Part shown: one piece after another, positions 31,857-42,833 of the stretch | Position numbering within the stretch: the first letter of the stretch is position 1 | Layout: each line of letters opens with the position of its first letter | Assembly (NCBI GenBank): GCA_002370555.1 | Contig: AP014718.1 | Location: forward strand, 2,356,001-2,420,000 | Source of the DNA: Arthrobacter sp. Hiyo4 | Lineage (GTDB): Bacteria; Actinomycetota; Actinomycetes; Actinomycetales; Micrococcaceae | DNA: 64,000 bases | Reading direction: 5' to 3' | Made by a program: the position numbers and the translations under genes | Notes under the pieces: model-generated | Told to the model about the DNA's origin: nothing | Seen by the model: the letters and a program-made list of their open reading frames with translations, nothing else | Databases searched by the model: none

Positions 31857-33778
31857 CTATGGCCGAACGTCATATACGAAAACTCGTTTGTCGTGCCACG
31901 TCAGCTCGCGGTTCAACGTAAGACATGATGCACTCACCGGCTGGGTCGACAATATTCGGTCAAGCTCAGGCCAAGCGCGCTCCAGGGTACAAGGATCGAT
32001 TCCAACACCTACGGCGTCAAAATCGTTATTCTCCCACGTCGTAGGTGCGCCAGGAGTCCATGAAAAGAAGATGTACCCTCCCCCGCGGTTCCAATTGACA
32101 GCTTCTGTACCTGCGGGGTCCAACCTGCGCCAGGCTTCAAGATTGGGGCCGGAACGCTGAAGGCCTGAGAGCGAAGGGATGCCGTTGGACAGGAGCAGTG
32201 TATTCAATGCCGGGTCATTACTCGCCCACAGCTTCCCAGCCTCCCGAACTGCCGGTGCCTGTTCAGCGACCCATTCTGCGGTGCTGGATGCGCGCAGATC
32301 ACCAAGGCCAGCGATTATCGGGTTGGCTCTGACCACAGGGATCAGCGCCAATACGCAGACGAGGACCGCTGGCCAAGCTCGGCGAGGGAACTTCACCAAC
32401 ACGATGACAGCGTAGGCCACCAGCGCTGCAGCCGTTAAGCTGGCCACAACCGTCAGATCGGGTAGCACCGAACTCCTGAGAAGTTCGCCCGCGTAGGCCG
32501 TCACGGCACCGCAGGAAATGCCTGCAGTCAGGGCGAGAGGCCAGGTCCCGTCCTCACGTCGGCGGGCCAAGAGTAGTCCGGTCAGGACCACCGCAACAAC
32601 TCCGATCACCTGTGAAACCCTGTAGGGGGAATCATGTTAAACATCGGCAGCGAGCGGCTCCATTCACCCAACGGCAGCGTCATCCACGCGAGCCAAAGTG
32701 CGGCCCAGCCTGCCAACGTCAACTCCGGGATTCGTTCTGCCCATCCCCCACCCCGCCAGCTGACCACGAACAACAGCGCCGCGACGACGAATAATACGGT
32801 GAAGGACGTAGACAGCTCACTGGAATTGATGCCGTTCGGCACGGATCGCAGCAGCTGCCATAAATGTGGCGCGTCGAAAACCTGCCCGAACGGCTGAGCC
32901 TCGGCCATTGACCGACGGCCGCCAGGATAGACCGTATCGGTCATGGCGGCCAACCCGGCACGGTTCTCCCACAGCGTTCCCAGTCCGAAAACAACGGCAG
33001 TAACACCCGCAATGCCCACAGACTGCAGCCGGAATTTCAAGGGTGCCTTGCGTGAGAGCACGAACAGGGTCGAGGCGATCAATAGGGGTGCGCCAAGCAG
33101 GATAGCCCACGGCGCGTATGACGAAGGCATGCCGGCGATAAGGATGCCGGCAGTGACAGCGAAGAATGAGCCCCGAACTCTCCTCATCTGCTCGAAAGCG
33201 CGGAAAGCCGCGATCATGAGAGCGCACCCTGCCGCGGTATATGCCGTCATGGCCACGGGAAGCATCGACCACCAAGCGTTTGCCGGCGAGAAGGCGACCA
33301 GTCCTGCGGCGAGCCATCCATATCGCGGGGACAAACCCAGCAACTTGAACCACGAGGGAAATGCCAAGAACAGAAAAAGGGTAGGCAACCACCAATGAGC
33401 GGCGAAGAGCATTTCATGGGGAACGAACGCGCCCAGACGCAACATCTGGCCATCGAAAAAGACCAGTTGCTCGAACACACCGTTGGTCGGGTAACGGTGG
33501 ACCATGTCTGCGCGGGCAGCCAACGGGCTGACGCTCGGGGCATCCCCCGTGGCGATGATTGAAAGCGCAATCGCAGAGTTCGCGTGTATTTCGTCAGATC
33601 GGATCGACTGGGATGGCCCGAACTGCCACCCCAATGGACTGGTGGTATCTTGCCGGAGATCGGCGATGCCAATGGACGAAGTCGTGACACCTACCAGGGA
33701 AACAAATATGTAGGCGGCGACCACTAAGGCTTTTGCCCAGCGATCCCCAACTCGCAGTTCGGTCCATAACCTCCTCAC
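31857..33778 (-). CDS. Large polytopic membrane protein of the polysaccharide cluster (one frame break)
   Basis: About 640 residues with roughly 13 hydrophobic helices and an extracellular C-terminal domain (from TAEWVAEQAPAVREAG to KRVFVYDVRP). The early part has an extracytoplasmic loop with HANSAIALSIIATGD and MVHRYPTNGVFEQLVFFD, and the topology resembles GT-C glycosyltransferases or the DUF7657-type proteins of actinobacteria. GTG 33778 is chosen as start because the preceding gene most likely ends at 33789. The frame breaks at a C run near 32625; one added C gives NMIPPYRVSQVIGV and joins both halves. Without it the halves look like two genes with a GTGA overlap. Function is not known. 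Confidence 0.65.
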
Positions 33779-33788
33779 GTGGCGGAGC

Positions 33789-36090
33789 TTAGGCAATGTC
33801 AGCAGCCACAGGCTGGTCCCGGACAGCGCGTTCGACCGACCGTGCGGCCTGGGGACCTGATCGGCGTCCCTCACGACCGTGGCCACCGACCAGATCAGCA
33901 TCCCCGCGACCGCCGTGGCCCACAGCGCGATGCCGACCCTCCATCCGGGAGGTTCAAAGCTGATCGTGATCAGCTTGCCCTCGGCGTCGGAGGGAATGGC
34001 CAACCCGAGCAGGTAGCCGCCGATGGGTCGTTGGGTGAATTGCGCGCCATCCACACTGTATCCGGGCCAAGGGAGCCGGCTCAGGGCGGCACGGCCGCCC
34101 CCTGTCGGCACCTCTTCGACCCTCAGGACGACTTTGGTGTCGTCCCGCGAGACCTCACTGAGCCGGGTCCCTTGCTGGGTCCACGTTATGCCTCCAGCCG
34201 GCCCCAAGGGTACGTCACGGCTCCACAGCACGGTGCCTTCCGTCTCTGCCGCGACATGCCATCCGGCTGGAAGCTTGGGGATCTCCACTTCTTGGTCGCG
34301 AGTCACATAGTTGTTCGAAGCCATCGGCACCTGGGGCTTGTTGAAGGACTCCTTGAGGATTTGCACGTTGTCGATGTGCAGTTCATCCACAAGCAGAAGT
34401 CCTGTCTCGGACCTGCGATCGAACAGCCTTTCAGCGAGTTCGGGGCAGGTTCCCCCAGATAGCGCAAACAGAGGAGCTGGTTAAGCTTGGAATACCCAAC
34501 AAGCTGATAGCGGTTTACGACGCTCGCATCACTGACGTACCAGGCATTGGCCATAAGCGTCTGCTCCCAGGTCGCCTTCTCCTGCGGGTAGTCCAATGGA
34601 TCGCCGACGACGATGACGTCGTTTTCCACGCCGTGGAGTACACCCTTATATGTAGAGACGTCCTCGGGCTGATTCGCGATCGATAAGCCGCTTCTTGCGG
34701 ATGTTCGATGCTGGAGCAGGGTAGTTGCCGTCGTCGCAAGCAACACTCCAATGGCGAGCAGCGAAAGGGCGGTCAAACCGTACCTGTTCCAGCGGTGTTC
34801 CTTCACTTCGGGGTGGTTGAGTAGCCACCATATCCCCGAAAGCCCGGTGACCACCAGCACGGCTGCCACGGTGATGGTCGGGAACCTGGCCGGCATCTGC
34901 GCCCAGGCGAGATAGGCCCCCAGCCCGACGAGCCCAAGCGAGAAATAGAGGGACGGGCGGCTGATCGAGGGCCGCCTGGCACGCGCGAGCGCCACAACGA
35001 CCAACAGGACTGCGGCCAACGCCACGTAGGGCATGAAGCGGGCAGGATAGCGCAGCGGACCGATGGTCGTCGGAAGCAGCACAAACGCCCCCGACGCTGC
35101 GAGGAAAAAGAACAGGTCCCGGAGCTCAGATGACAGTTTCTGAAATGCGCTCCAGCTAATAAACGCGATGGCCGGCAGGAACCAGGCGATGTATGCGGCC
35201 GGACTCGTTGCGGAGGTTCCGGACCACCACCACGACAGAAGCTGCGGGTAGGCGGTGGCGATGGGAGCCATCAGCAAACTGGTGAAATCGATGCTCATGT
35301 AATCGTCGTTCCAGATGCCTGTCGTTCCTCGCGTGGTGACCGCTGCGGTGAGGACGCCTGGAAGGAATACGACAACTGCGACGAGGCCGAGGGAGACACC
35401 GGTCACCGCAATCCGGACAGCTGGCCGCCATGCCTTCCGAATCAGGGTCTCTATACCGACGGCAAGGAGGATAAATCCTATGGCGACGGTTCCAGCCACA
35501 TAGCCGACCGTAACGATCAGATACCCCGTGACAAACGCCCAGAACGGGTTACGTTTGCCGGCCATGAGCTTGCGCAGCTCCGCCCAGAAGAATGGAAAGA
35601 TCGCCCATACTAGGGCTCCCGTCACCCACGAGGGTGCGTCGAAATACATCGTAAATCCGTTCAAAGGCACAGCCATTCCCACAACAAAAGCCCATTCGGG
35701 CCGCAGTGAGTAGCTTCTGGCGAGAACGAATCCACCAACTCCCGCGCCAACCAGCATGGAGATCTTCAACGCAGTTGTGAGGACAACTGCGTTCGGGCTG
35801 AGGTAGGTGAGTACTCCGAACAGCATTACCAAAGGGTTCCAGGTGCCCCACTGTCCCTCGGCAATGAAGTTCCCGCTTGACCACACGGAGGGGCTCAGGA
35901 CCGGCACTTTCCCGTGGAAGAGGCTCTCGCCGAGGTGATACCAGACCCCGTAGGCACCGTTTTCAGTGTCATCCTGAAAGTAGTATCGGCTGTAGAAGAT
36001 CAGCGGGATCAGGCTGAGGACCAAGACCGATCCGGCCGTTGACAGTAGCCACTTCCTGTTGCGTGACGAGGGCGATAGGGAAGGCTGCAA
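33789..36090 (-). CDS. YfhO-like membrane protein, copy 1 (frame breaks)
   Basis: A protein of about 768 residues related to the YfhO family (linked to glycosylation of surface polymers in Firmicutes). TTG 36090 starts an N-terminal helix, then RYYFQDDTENGAYGVWYHLG, AEGQWGTWNPLVMLFG, about 12 helices, and a C-terminal extracellular beta-rich domain (SRLPWPGYSVDGAQ) with a last helix. A G run near 34450 has lost or gained a base, moving the frame. Near 33800 the raw frame runs on into the next gene, while the adjacent frame reads QPVAADIA and stops at TAA 33791-33789, a likelier end. It is paralogous to the gene at 39829-42065 over its whole length. Confidence 0.72.
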
Positions 36091-36254
36091 TTCACGATCC
36101 GTTCAGTTTGGGCATGCGTCCGCCGCAGGACTGCGCGCGAGGGACAGTGCCCATAATACCCGAGGGCACGTTCCGGCCGCTTCCGGGCCGCCCCTTCAGT
36201 CAGTGCCGCGGGTCCGACTCTGCCCCCAGCGCCAACAAAGCTCGCTTGAGCCGG

Positions 36255-36260
36255 TAGAAT
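36255..36260 (+). promoter_or_regulatory. Candidate -10 element for a leaderless GT2 transcript
   Basis: TAGAAT eight bases before ATG 36269, with no Shine-Dalgarno between. It sits in the 178-base gap between divergent genes. No -35 element is clear. Same layout as at 23938-23943. Confidence 0.35.
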
Positions 36261-36268
36261 CTCCTGAC

Positions 36269-37324
36269 ATGACACTGGCTCAACCCGAGACTAACTCGAC
36301 GCCCCACCGCATCTCTGTGGTCATACCCGTCTACCAAGGCGAGAAGACCCTCGTTGGTGTAGTTAACGAGCTCCTCCCCTACCGGAAAATGTCCATGACC
36401 AAGGGCGGCCACGATTTCGTCATTTCGGAAGTCCTGCTGGTCTTTGACCACGGCCCCGACAACTCGGCCGCGGTGATCCGCTCTTTGGCTCACTCCATAG
36501 ACATCGTCCGCGGCGTCTGGCTAAGCAGGAACTTTGGTCAGCATGCAGCCACGTTGGCGGGAATGGCGTCAGCAGGGGGCGACTGGGTTGTGACGATGGA
36601 CGAGGATGGCCAGCACGACCCCTCTGCCATCGGAGACCTGTTGGACACGGCCATGGAGCAGAACGCCGCCGTCACTTACGCGATGCCCAGCAACCCTGCA
36701 CCGCATGGCTTGCTGCGGAATGCTGCTTCGAAGAGCGCGAAACGAGCGGTGCGGTTCCTGCTCTCCAGCGACGACGCCACCAGTTACCAGAGCTTCAGGC
36801 TTGTCACTGGGGAAGTAGCACGCTCCGTGGCCGCCTACGCCGGACACGGAGTCTACCTCGACGTCGCCATGGGCTGGATCGCGGACAAGACGGCGACGTG
36901 CCCAGTCATGTTGCGGGAGGAAGGTGACCGCCGTTCCGGGTACCGGCTACGGTCCCTGCTCTCGCATTTTTGGCGCATGGTGATTTCGAGTGGCACGCGA
37001 GGGCTTCGGTTGGTTAGCCTGATAGGCGCACTGTTCGCCCTGGCTGGCGTCGGGTTGGCAATCTACTTCGTCATTGCGTACCTGACCGGACACGGAGCCG
37101 GACAACAGGGCTGGACGTCCACGATGGTTGTCCTGCTCGTTAGCACCGGCGCCATCCTCTTCGCCTTGGGAGTGATAGCAGAGTATGTGGGCGTCAATGT
37201 CAACATGGCGATGGGCAAACCCGCGTATCTCATAGTCAGTGACCCCGCTCTGGGCCCGCTCGGCAAATCCGCACACAAGACACCTCTCCCATTGCCCTCC
37301 GGCTCGGTGGCTGATGCAGGCTAG
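36269..37324 (+). CDS. GT2 glycosyltransferase with two C-terminal membrane helices (GtrB/ArnC type)
   Basis: Intact 351-residue enzyme from ATG 36269. The GT-A domain has ISVVIPVYQGEKTLVGVV, LLVFDHGPDN, SRNFGQHAATLAGM and the DxD motif in VVTMDEDGQHDP. Two C-terminal helices (LFALAGVGLAIYFVIAYL and VVLLVSTGAILFALGVIAEY) anchor it. This is the layout of polyprenyl-phosphate glycosyltransferases that load a sugar on undecaprenyl phosphate for use outside the membrane. A GtrA-type flippase gene lies 1.1 kb downstream, so the pair may modify a surface glycan. Confidence 0.88.
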   Translation: MTLAQPETNSTPHRISVVIPVYQGEKTLVGVVNELLPYRKMSMTKGGHDFVISEVLLVFDHGPDNSAAVIRSLAHSIDIVRGVWLSRNFGQHAATLAGMASAGGDWVVTMDEDGQHDPSAIGDLLDTAMEQNAAVTYAMPSNPAPHGLLRNAASKSAKRAVRFLLSSDDATSYQSFRLVTGEVARSVAAYAGHGVYLDVAMGWIADKTATCPVMLREEGDRRSGYRLRSLLSHFWRMVISSGTRGLRLVSLIGALFALAGVGLAIYFVIAYLTGHGAGQQGWTSTMVVLLVSTGAILFALGVIAEYVGVNVNMAMGKPAYLIVSDPALGPLGKSAHKTPLPLPSGSVADAG

Positions 37325-38270
37325 GCCCACCTGGGTCATCGGTGCCGGTGGCCTTCTCGGACGAGCCGTCGTCAGAGAACTGGAGTCTCGCGGCGCACCC
37401 GTCCTAACAAGCAAGATTTTGTGGAGTGATCCGGAAGCAGCCCTCCAAGAATTACGGAACGGCGCCGAGCGCCTGCACCGTGCTGCCGACTCCGGCCCGT
37501 GGACGATTGCATGGTGCGCTGGTGCCGGGGTAACAGGTACCTCACAAGCGTCCTTGGAAGCAGAGCTTTCGCTGTTTGCTGAAGCTCTCGACGCATTCGG
37601 CGAAATCCTCTGCGCCGACGGCGGTGAGATGGGCGCCATGTTTCTCGCGTCTTCAGCCGGCGGGGTCTACGCAGGCTCCAGCACACCACCGTTTACCGAA
37701 GACAGTCCCGTGCAGCCGCTGGCTCCATACGGTTTCGCAAAACTGCGCGCGGAGGCGGCAGTCACGGAGTTTGCGAAGCGGACAGGGGTCCGAACTCTCA
37801 TCGGGCGGGTAAGCAACCTCTACGGACCCGGGCAGAATCTCCAGAAACCCCAAGGCCTCATATCGGTGTTCGCCAAGGCCCACCTTACGGGCGCGCCAGT
37901 TTCTGTCTATGTCTCCTTGGACACGCTGCGGGATTACCTTTTTGTTGACGATGCCAGTCGGCTGGTCTCTGACGGACTCAGCCGCCTCGTCCGGCCGGAT
38001 GTCCGCTTTGGTGAGACTGTAGTCAAGATTCTCGCCTCCCAGCGGGCGGATACGATTGGCAACCTCATCGGTGCATGCCGAGCCATATTCAAGCGTCGGC
38101 CCCTGATAATACTGGGCGCGTCGCCCTTCGCCAAGGCACAAGCGCACGATCTTCGGCTCCGGTCCGTTGTCTGGACTGAGCTGGACGAGCACCCCGTGAC
38201 GCCACTCGCTGTCGGTATCAACAACACGGTGCAGGAAGTCCAACGGCTCGCAGCTTCGGGGAAGCTCTGA
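37314..38270 (+). CDS. NAD-dependent nucleotide-sugar epimerase/dehydratase
   Basis: Intact 318-residue extended short-chain dehydrogenase. ATG 37314 overlaps the end of the GT2 gene by 11 bases. It has a Rossmann start (WVIGAGGLLGRAVVREL), a serine-rich strand FLASSAGGVYAG, PYGFAKLRAEA (YxxxK) and IGRVSNLYGPGQN. It probably converts a sugar nucleotide used by the neighbouring transferases. The exact substrate cannot be read from the sequence. Confidence 0.82.
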   Translation: MQARPTWVIGAGGLLGRAVVRELESRGAPVLTSKILWSDPEAALQELRNGAERLHRAADSGPWTIAWCAGAGVTGTSQASLEAELSLFAEALDAFGEILCADGGEMGAMFLASSAGGVYAGSSTPPFTEDSPVQPLAPYGFAKLRAEAAVTEFAKRTGVRTLIGRVSNLYGPGQNLQKPQGLISVFAKAHLTGAPVSVYVSLDTLRDYLFVDDASRLVSDGLSRLVRPDVRFGETVVKILASQRADTIGNLIGACRAIFKRRPLIILGASPFAKAQAHDLRLRSVVWTELDEHPVTPLAVGINNTVQEVQRLAASGKL

Positions 38271-38385
38271 GCTGCGAAATACGGCCGCTCTACCGGCGGC
38301 CTCCTGTCCATTTGCGATGGCTGTGTCCCTCTTCGGTAGTCTAGGGTGTGTTTGCCGGCTATCGGCCCCAAAGTTCGGAGAAAAT

Positions 38386-38924
38386 GTGGCTTCCACAAAG
38401 CAACCCGATTCCCCCGTGGAAGCTGTCAAGGGTATCCATGATGGCCCCCGGGTCCGCTTCTAAGAATTGTCAAGGACCAGCGCGTGGCTTTCCTGTTGGT
38501 GGGCGGAATCAACACAGCCTTCAGTACAGCTTTATTTGTGGCGATTGCATGGATCTACCCGGACCTTCCGTCGCCTGCGGTCCTCAGCATCGCATTCGTC
38601 GTTTCCTTGATAGCGGTGTTCTTTGTCTACCGAAAGCTTGTCTTTCGGGTAAAGGGCCACTTCTGGCTGGATCTCGGCCGTTTCACTTTGGTTAACCTGA
38701 CAATGTTCTTCACAAACATGGCGCTGCTCCTCCTGGCCCATGAAGTCCTTGGGTATCCGAAAATACCTGCACAGATCACCATCACGTGCCTGACCGTCGT
38801 CATCAACTACTTCGGCCATAAGTATTTCTCCTTCCGCCGGCGGCCTGAGGCCGCCCCGCCCCACACGAAACTGAGGAAAGTGCAGCATGAGTCCAAAAGT
38901 CTCTATCGTCATTCCGGCATATAA
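38386..38924 (+). CDS. GtrA-like membrane protein (frame breaks)
   Basis: Small four-helix protein of the GtrA family, which flips polyprenyl-phosphate sugars. GTG 38386 follows GGAG with five bases of spacing; the first residues (VASTKQPDSPVEAV) run to a break near 38460, where one missing C gives VRFLRIVKDQRVAFLLVGG. The helices LLVGGINTAFSTALFVAI, VLSIAFVVSLIAVFFVY, LVNLTMFFTNMALLLL and ITITCLTVVINYFGHKYF are clear. Its end is doubtful: another frame reads APHETEESAA and stops at TGA 38890, overlapping the next ATG, so a second lost base near 38855-38865 is likely. Confidence 0.78.
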
Positions 38925-39745
38925 CAACGTCCAGTACATCGAAGAAACTCTCCAGTCTGTTCTGAATCAGTCCTTCGACGACTACGAAGTCGTGATCGCG
39001 GACCACTCGTCGATCGACGGCACGGCGGAGGTCATCGCCCGATTCGCGGATCACCCCAAAGTCCGGGTCCTGCCCCCACACCCACTGGCGGCGGTGCGCA
39101 GGCGAACTGGAACCGTGTCAGCCAGGCGGCAACGGGTGAATACCTCAAACTCGTTTGCGGCGATGACCTGATCGCACCTGAGGCACTCGCCCTGCAGGTC
39201 GAGGCCCTCGACTCGAATCCAAGTGCAGTCCTGGTCTCGTCCCGCCGCGACCTGGTGGACGCAAACGGTGGTGTCTTCTTAAAAGGACGAGGGCTGCAGG
39301 GCGTTGACGGTAAGGTAAGCGGCCGCGAAGCCATTAAGGCCACTGTGCGGGCTGGCTCAAACATCTTTGGTGAGCCTGCGTGCTCCCTGTTTAAGCGCGA
39401 GCTTCTGGCCCGGAGGGCTGGTGGGACAACACCCATCCCTACCTGATCGACGAAGCCACCCTGGTCCGGATTTGCCGCCATGGTGACTTCGTGGCACTTC
39501 GGGAAACGCTCGCGTCGTTCAGGATCAGTGCCAGCCAGTGGAGCGTCCGGCTCGCCCGGCAGCAGTCAGACCAAGCGATTGCTTTCCATAATCAACTCCG
39601 CAAGGACGATCCAACGCTGCTGAGCCGGATCGACGTCGCGGTTGGCAACGCCAAGGCCATCGCCATGGCGTATGCCCGACGCCTTGCTTACATCCGGCTG
39701 AACCGACGCATGGGTCACCAGCACGCAGTGCAAAGCACCGTCTAG
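38887..39745 (+). CDS. GT2 glycosyltransferase (two frame breaks)
   Basis: Family 2 transferase of about 286 residues once repaired. It has KVSIVIPAYNNVQYIEETL, VVIADHSSIDGTAEV, then, after a break near 39075, NWNRVSQAATGEYLKLVCGD and DDLIAPEALALQVEAL, and after a break near 39412, WWDNTHPYLIDEATLVR. The DxD-like LVCGDD sits where GT2 enzymes bind the metal. Its ATG overlaps the probable GtrA stop. Sugar and acceptor unknown. It is followed by a strong convergent terminator. Confidence 0.8.
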
Positions 39746-39786
39746 GGAAGAGCCGCCAGACTCAATCGTGTTGCGTTAGTAGGGGC

Positions 39787-39834
39787 GACTGACTCCGCGG
39801 CGAATCACTTTGTGATTCGTCGCGGAGCTCAGTC
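39787..39834. terminator. Strong bidirectional terminator overlapping a stop codon
   Basis: A near-perfect hairpin of 22 pairs with a TTT loop: arms GACTGACTCCGCGGCGAATC and its complement GATTCGTCGCGGAGCTCAGTC less one mismatch each side. It lies between the convergent GT2 and YfhO-like genes, and the distal arm contains the TGA stop (39829-39831) of the minus-strand gene. Confidence 0.85.
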
Positions 39835-42065
39835 GGCCTCAGCGGTCGCGGCACCCACAGGCAACGGCGCCTTGGCCAGCTGTCCCTCCAGGTGCGCAGA
39901 GTCCATGTTGCTCCTTCGCCTCCGGCGCAGCACAGGTTCCCCGATGCTCCAAGCCACGGCGAGCCCGACCGCCAGGATGATGCCGCCGACAACGACGGGC
40001 CAGCCTGGTGGTTCGAACCGTATGGATAGAGTCTTCCCGGCGGAACCTGCGGGAATATCGATCTGGAGAAGGTAGCCGCGAAGCGGCGTGCCGACAGCAG
40101 CACCATCGGCGATGTATCCCGGCCACGCCAGCCGACTTAGCACCGCCTTGCCTGGGGTATCGCCCATCCCGTCCACCCGGATCTGAACCTCCTGGCTGCT
40201 TTCGGAGACCAGTGAAAGCGCGGTGTCCTTCGAGGTCCAGACAAGCTGGCCGGTATTGAGCAGAGGCTGGTTCCGGACCCATACGACCGAGTCCGCGGTC
40301 CTGCCGGTTTCATGCCAACCGCTCGGTGGCTCGGTGATGAATGCATCGTTGGAACTGGAACGTGGATCGCGAAGGAGTTGGACTGTGTCGATAGACAGCA
40401 GATCTGCAAGAACCTTGCCGGTGGCAGCGTCGGTCTCGAAGAGCTTTTCAGCGGCCTCTCCGCATGTCCAGCCGTGACTTGAGATGCACAGGTCTTCAGC
40501 GTATTTCGCGAACATGATCGGTGAATACAGGTTTTGGACTTCGGCCGGATTCATGTACCAGGCGTTCGATGCCAGCGTCTCGTTCCAGATTTCCGGTCCC
40601 AGTTGGGTGGGATCGCCGACGATGAAGGCGCCACCCTGAGCGCCAGGAATCTGACGCGAGTAACTCCCCGGAGTATCAGGCATGCGGTAGTCAGGCAGTG
40701 GCGATGACTTAAACGCCACATGCTGTCCCGCCGCGATGGCCATGCTCACCAGGACCACCCCGCCGGCCAAAACCAACGGCGCCTTGAAAGCCGACCGGCT
40801 CCGTGGGGAATAGAGGACCAAGAGCAGACCAGCGATGCCCCGACCGCCAGCGCACCGAAAAGCGCCGCCATACGGAAGGACGGGAACTGGCTCCAGCCGA
40901 GGTAAAGGCCGGCGAGCAGTATCGCAGCAATGACGGTGAGCCGTCCGCGGTTAAGCATGGGCATCCTGAAACGCGAGATCATCACCGACAGTGCCAGCAG
41001 GAGCGCTAAGGAAACATAGGGCATGATCCTGATGGGAAAGCGAAGAGGCCCCAGATCGCTGGGGGCCAGCGTCAGGGCCAATGACACCAGTCCTACGAAC
41101 CACAGCGCTGATAGTTCCCTGCCTGATGTCTTGACCTTGGAGTAGTCCACGATCGCGAGAACCGGGAGAAACCATGCCACATACAGAAGAGGCACGGTGG
41201 CAAATCCACCCCACCAGCCGGTGACTTGCGGCAGGCTGCCGGGGACCCAGGCAGTAAACAGGCCTGTCAGGTCGGTGGTCAGGAAGCCGCTGTTTGCGAT
41301 GCCGCCGGTGCGTGCCGTGACGGGGGCGGTCAACACACCAGGGAGGTACACCGCCACCGCGATGAGCCCGCACACAACGCCGGCGGCGAGTAAGCGGACG
41401 GCGCCCCGGCGGCTTCTCTGAAGCCATGCCTCAAGCAGCAGACCCGCGAAGACGATGACCAGCATGAGCGTCCCGTGAACGTAACCGATGGTTATCAGGA
41501 CATAGGCCGGCGCCAGTGCGAAGAAGGGGTTTCCGTCCTCGATGACCATCCGGCGCAACCCGTACCACGTGAGAGGAAGCAAGCTGAAGACCATGAGTCC
41601 GGTGACCCAGGAAGCCGCGTCGATGTATACGGTGAATCCGGTCAGGGTCACCGCCACTCCGGCAATGGCCGCCCATTCGGGCCGGGCCTTGTAGCTCCTC
41701 GCCAGCAGGAACGTGCCGGCAGCAAGTAAGCAGAGGAAGGTAATCTTCAGAATGGTTGAAAAAACGACAATGTTGGCCGCCCGGCTCGCCAGCCAGCCGA
41801 TAAGGAGAATGAGGGGGTTCCAGATCCCCCACTGTCCCTCTGCGGCATAGTTGCCCGCCCCCCACGCACTATCGCTGAAGAGCGGCCACTCCCCAGCATT
41901 GAGTTTGCTGCCGATTTCGAACCAGATGCCGAAAGCCCCGGCCTGAGTATCGTCATAGTAGTAAAACCTGTTATTGGTGATGAGCGGAATCAGCGATCCA
42001 AGGAAGGCCGCGACCACCGTCGCACCAAGCCAAGGGAGATCACCGCGTTGGCGCAATTGATTCAC
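39829..42065 (-). CDS. YfhO-like membrane protein, copy 2 (one frame break)
   Basis: About 745 residues, paralogous to the gene at 33789-36090. GTG 42065 overlaps the wzt stop. It has the same landmarks: NRFYYYDDTQAGAFGIWFEI, AEGQWGIWNPLILLIG, about 12 helices, an extracytoplasmic domain (LSRLAWPGYIADGA) and a terminal helix followed by a cytoplasmic tail. One missing base near 40820 links VGASLVC to LVLYSPRSRSAF. It is the last gene of the glf-glfT2-wzm-wzt operon, suggesting a role in modifying the exported galactofuranose polymer; this is inference. Confidence 0.78.
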
Positions 42066-42832
42066 AAACTGTCCCCGGATTCTGCGTGCGCGGAACGCCG
42101 CCTGAGCTCTGCCACGACAGCGTGGACTTCGCCGTCCATGACTACCTCGCCGTGCTCGAGCAAGACACCGCGCTCACACACGGTGGCGACCAGATCCAGG
42201 TCATGGCTCACCACGAACAGGGTCTTGCCCAATTCTGAGAGTTCCTTGATCTTCGCGATGCACTTGCGCTGGAATGGCTCATCACCCACGGCCAGGATTT
42301 CGTCAATCAGGAATACCTCCGGGTCCGTGTGCACGGCGATGGAGAATGCCAGCCTGAGGTACATGCCTGACGAATAGAACTTCACTTCCGTGTCGATGAA
42401 CTCGCCAATTTCGGAAAACTCCACGATTGAGTCGAACATGTCGTCAATCTGTTTTTCGGTCATTCCGAGGATGGCGCCATTCAGGTAGACGTTGTCCCGG
42501 CCGCTGAGATCGTGGTGGAATCCTGCGCCCACTTCGATCAGTCCGGCAACCCGGCCACGGGTACGTACCGTTCCGCCATCGGGCTGCAGCACGCCTGAGA
42601 TCAGTTTCAGGAGCGTGGATTTTCCTGAGCCGTTCAGGCCCAGGAGCGCGACGGTTTCCCCTTGTTTCACCTCCAGCGACACATCTTTCAGTGCCAGGAA
42701 CTTTTTCGACAGGTCCCCCTTCCGGCCCTTGACCAGCCAGACCAGGGCCTCCTTCAGGGAACGGGTATGGCGCAGGACGAACTGCTTCCGTAGGCCAATG
42801 CAGCTGATGGCCACGTGGCCATGCTTCGTCAT
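42062..42832 (-). CDS. wzt: Polysaccharide ABC exporter ATPase, Wzt-like
   Basis: Intact 256-residue ATPase from ATG 42832 (AGGAG seven bases upstream). Walker A LNGSGKSTLLKL, Q-loop region VGAGFHHDLSGRDN, signature YSSGMYLRLAFS, Walker B VFLIDEILAVGD and switch VVSHDLD are present. It has no C-terminal carbohydrate-binding domain, so like the short Wzt proteins of galactan and teichoic-acid exporters it probably does not recognise a modified chain end. It powers export through the Wzm-like permease upstream and is coupled to it. Confidence 0.92.
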   Translation of the reverse strand: MTKHGHVAISCIGLRKQFVLRHTRSLKEALVWLVKGRKGDLSKKFLALKDVSLEVKQGETVALLGLNGSGKSTLLKLISGVLQPDGGTVRTRGRVAGLIEVGAGFHHDLSGRDNVYLNGAILGMTEKQIDDMFDSIVEFSEIGEFIDTEVKFYSSGMYLRLAFSIAVHTDPEVFLIDEILAVGDEPFQRKCIAKIKELSELGKTLFVVSHDLDLVATVCERGVLLEHGEVVMDGEVHAVVAELRRRSAHAESGDSL

Positions 42833-42833
42833 G

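Noticed and set aside
32606..32609. GTGA overlap as a true gene boundary
   Set aside because: Adding one C to the run at 32625 gives NMIPPYRVSQVIGV and a smooth membrane protein; the overlap is then accidental.
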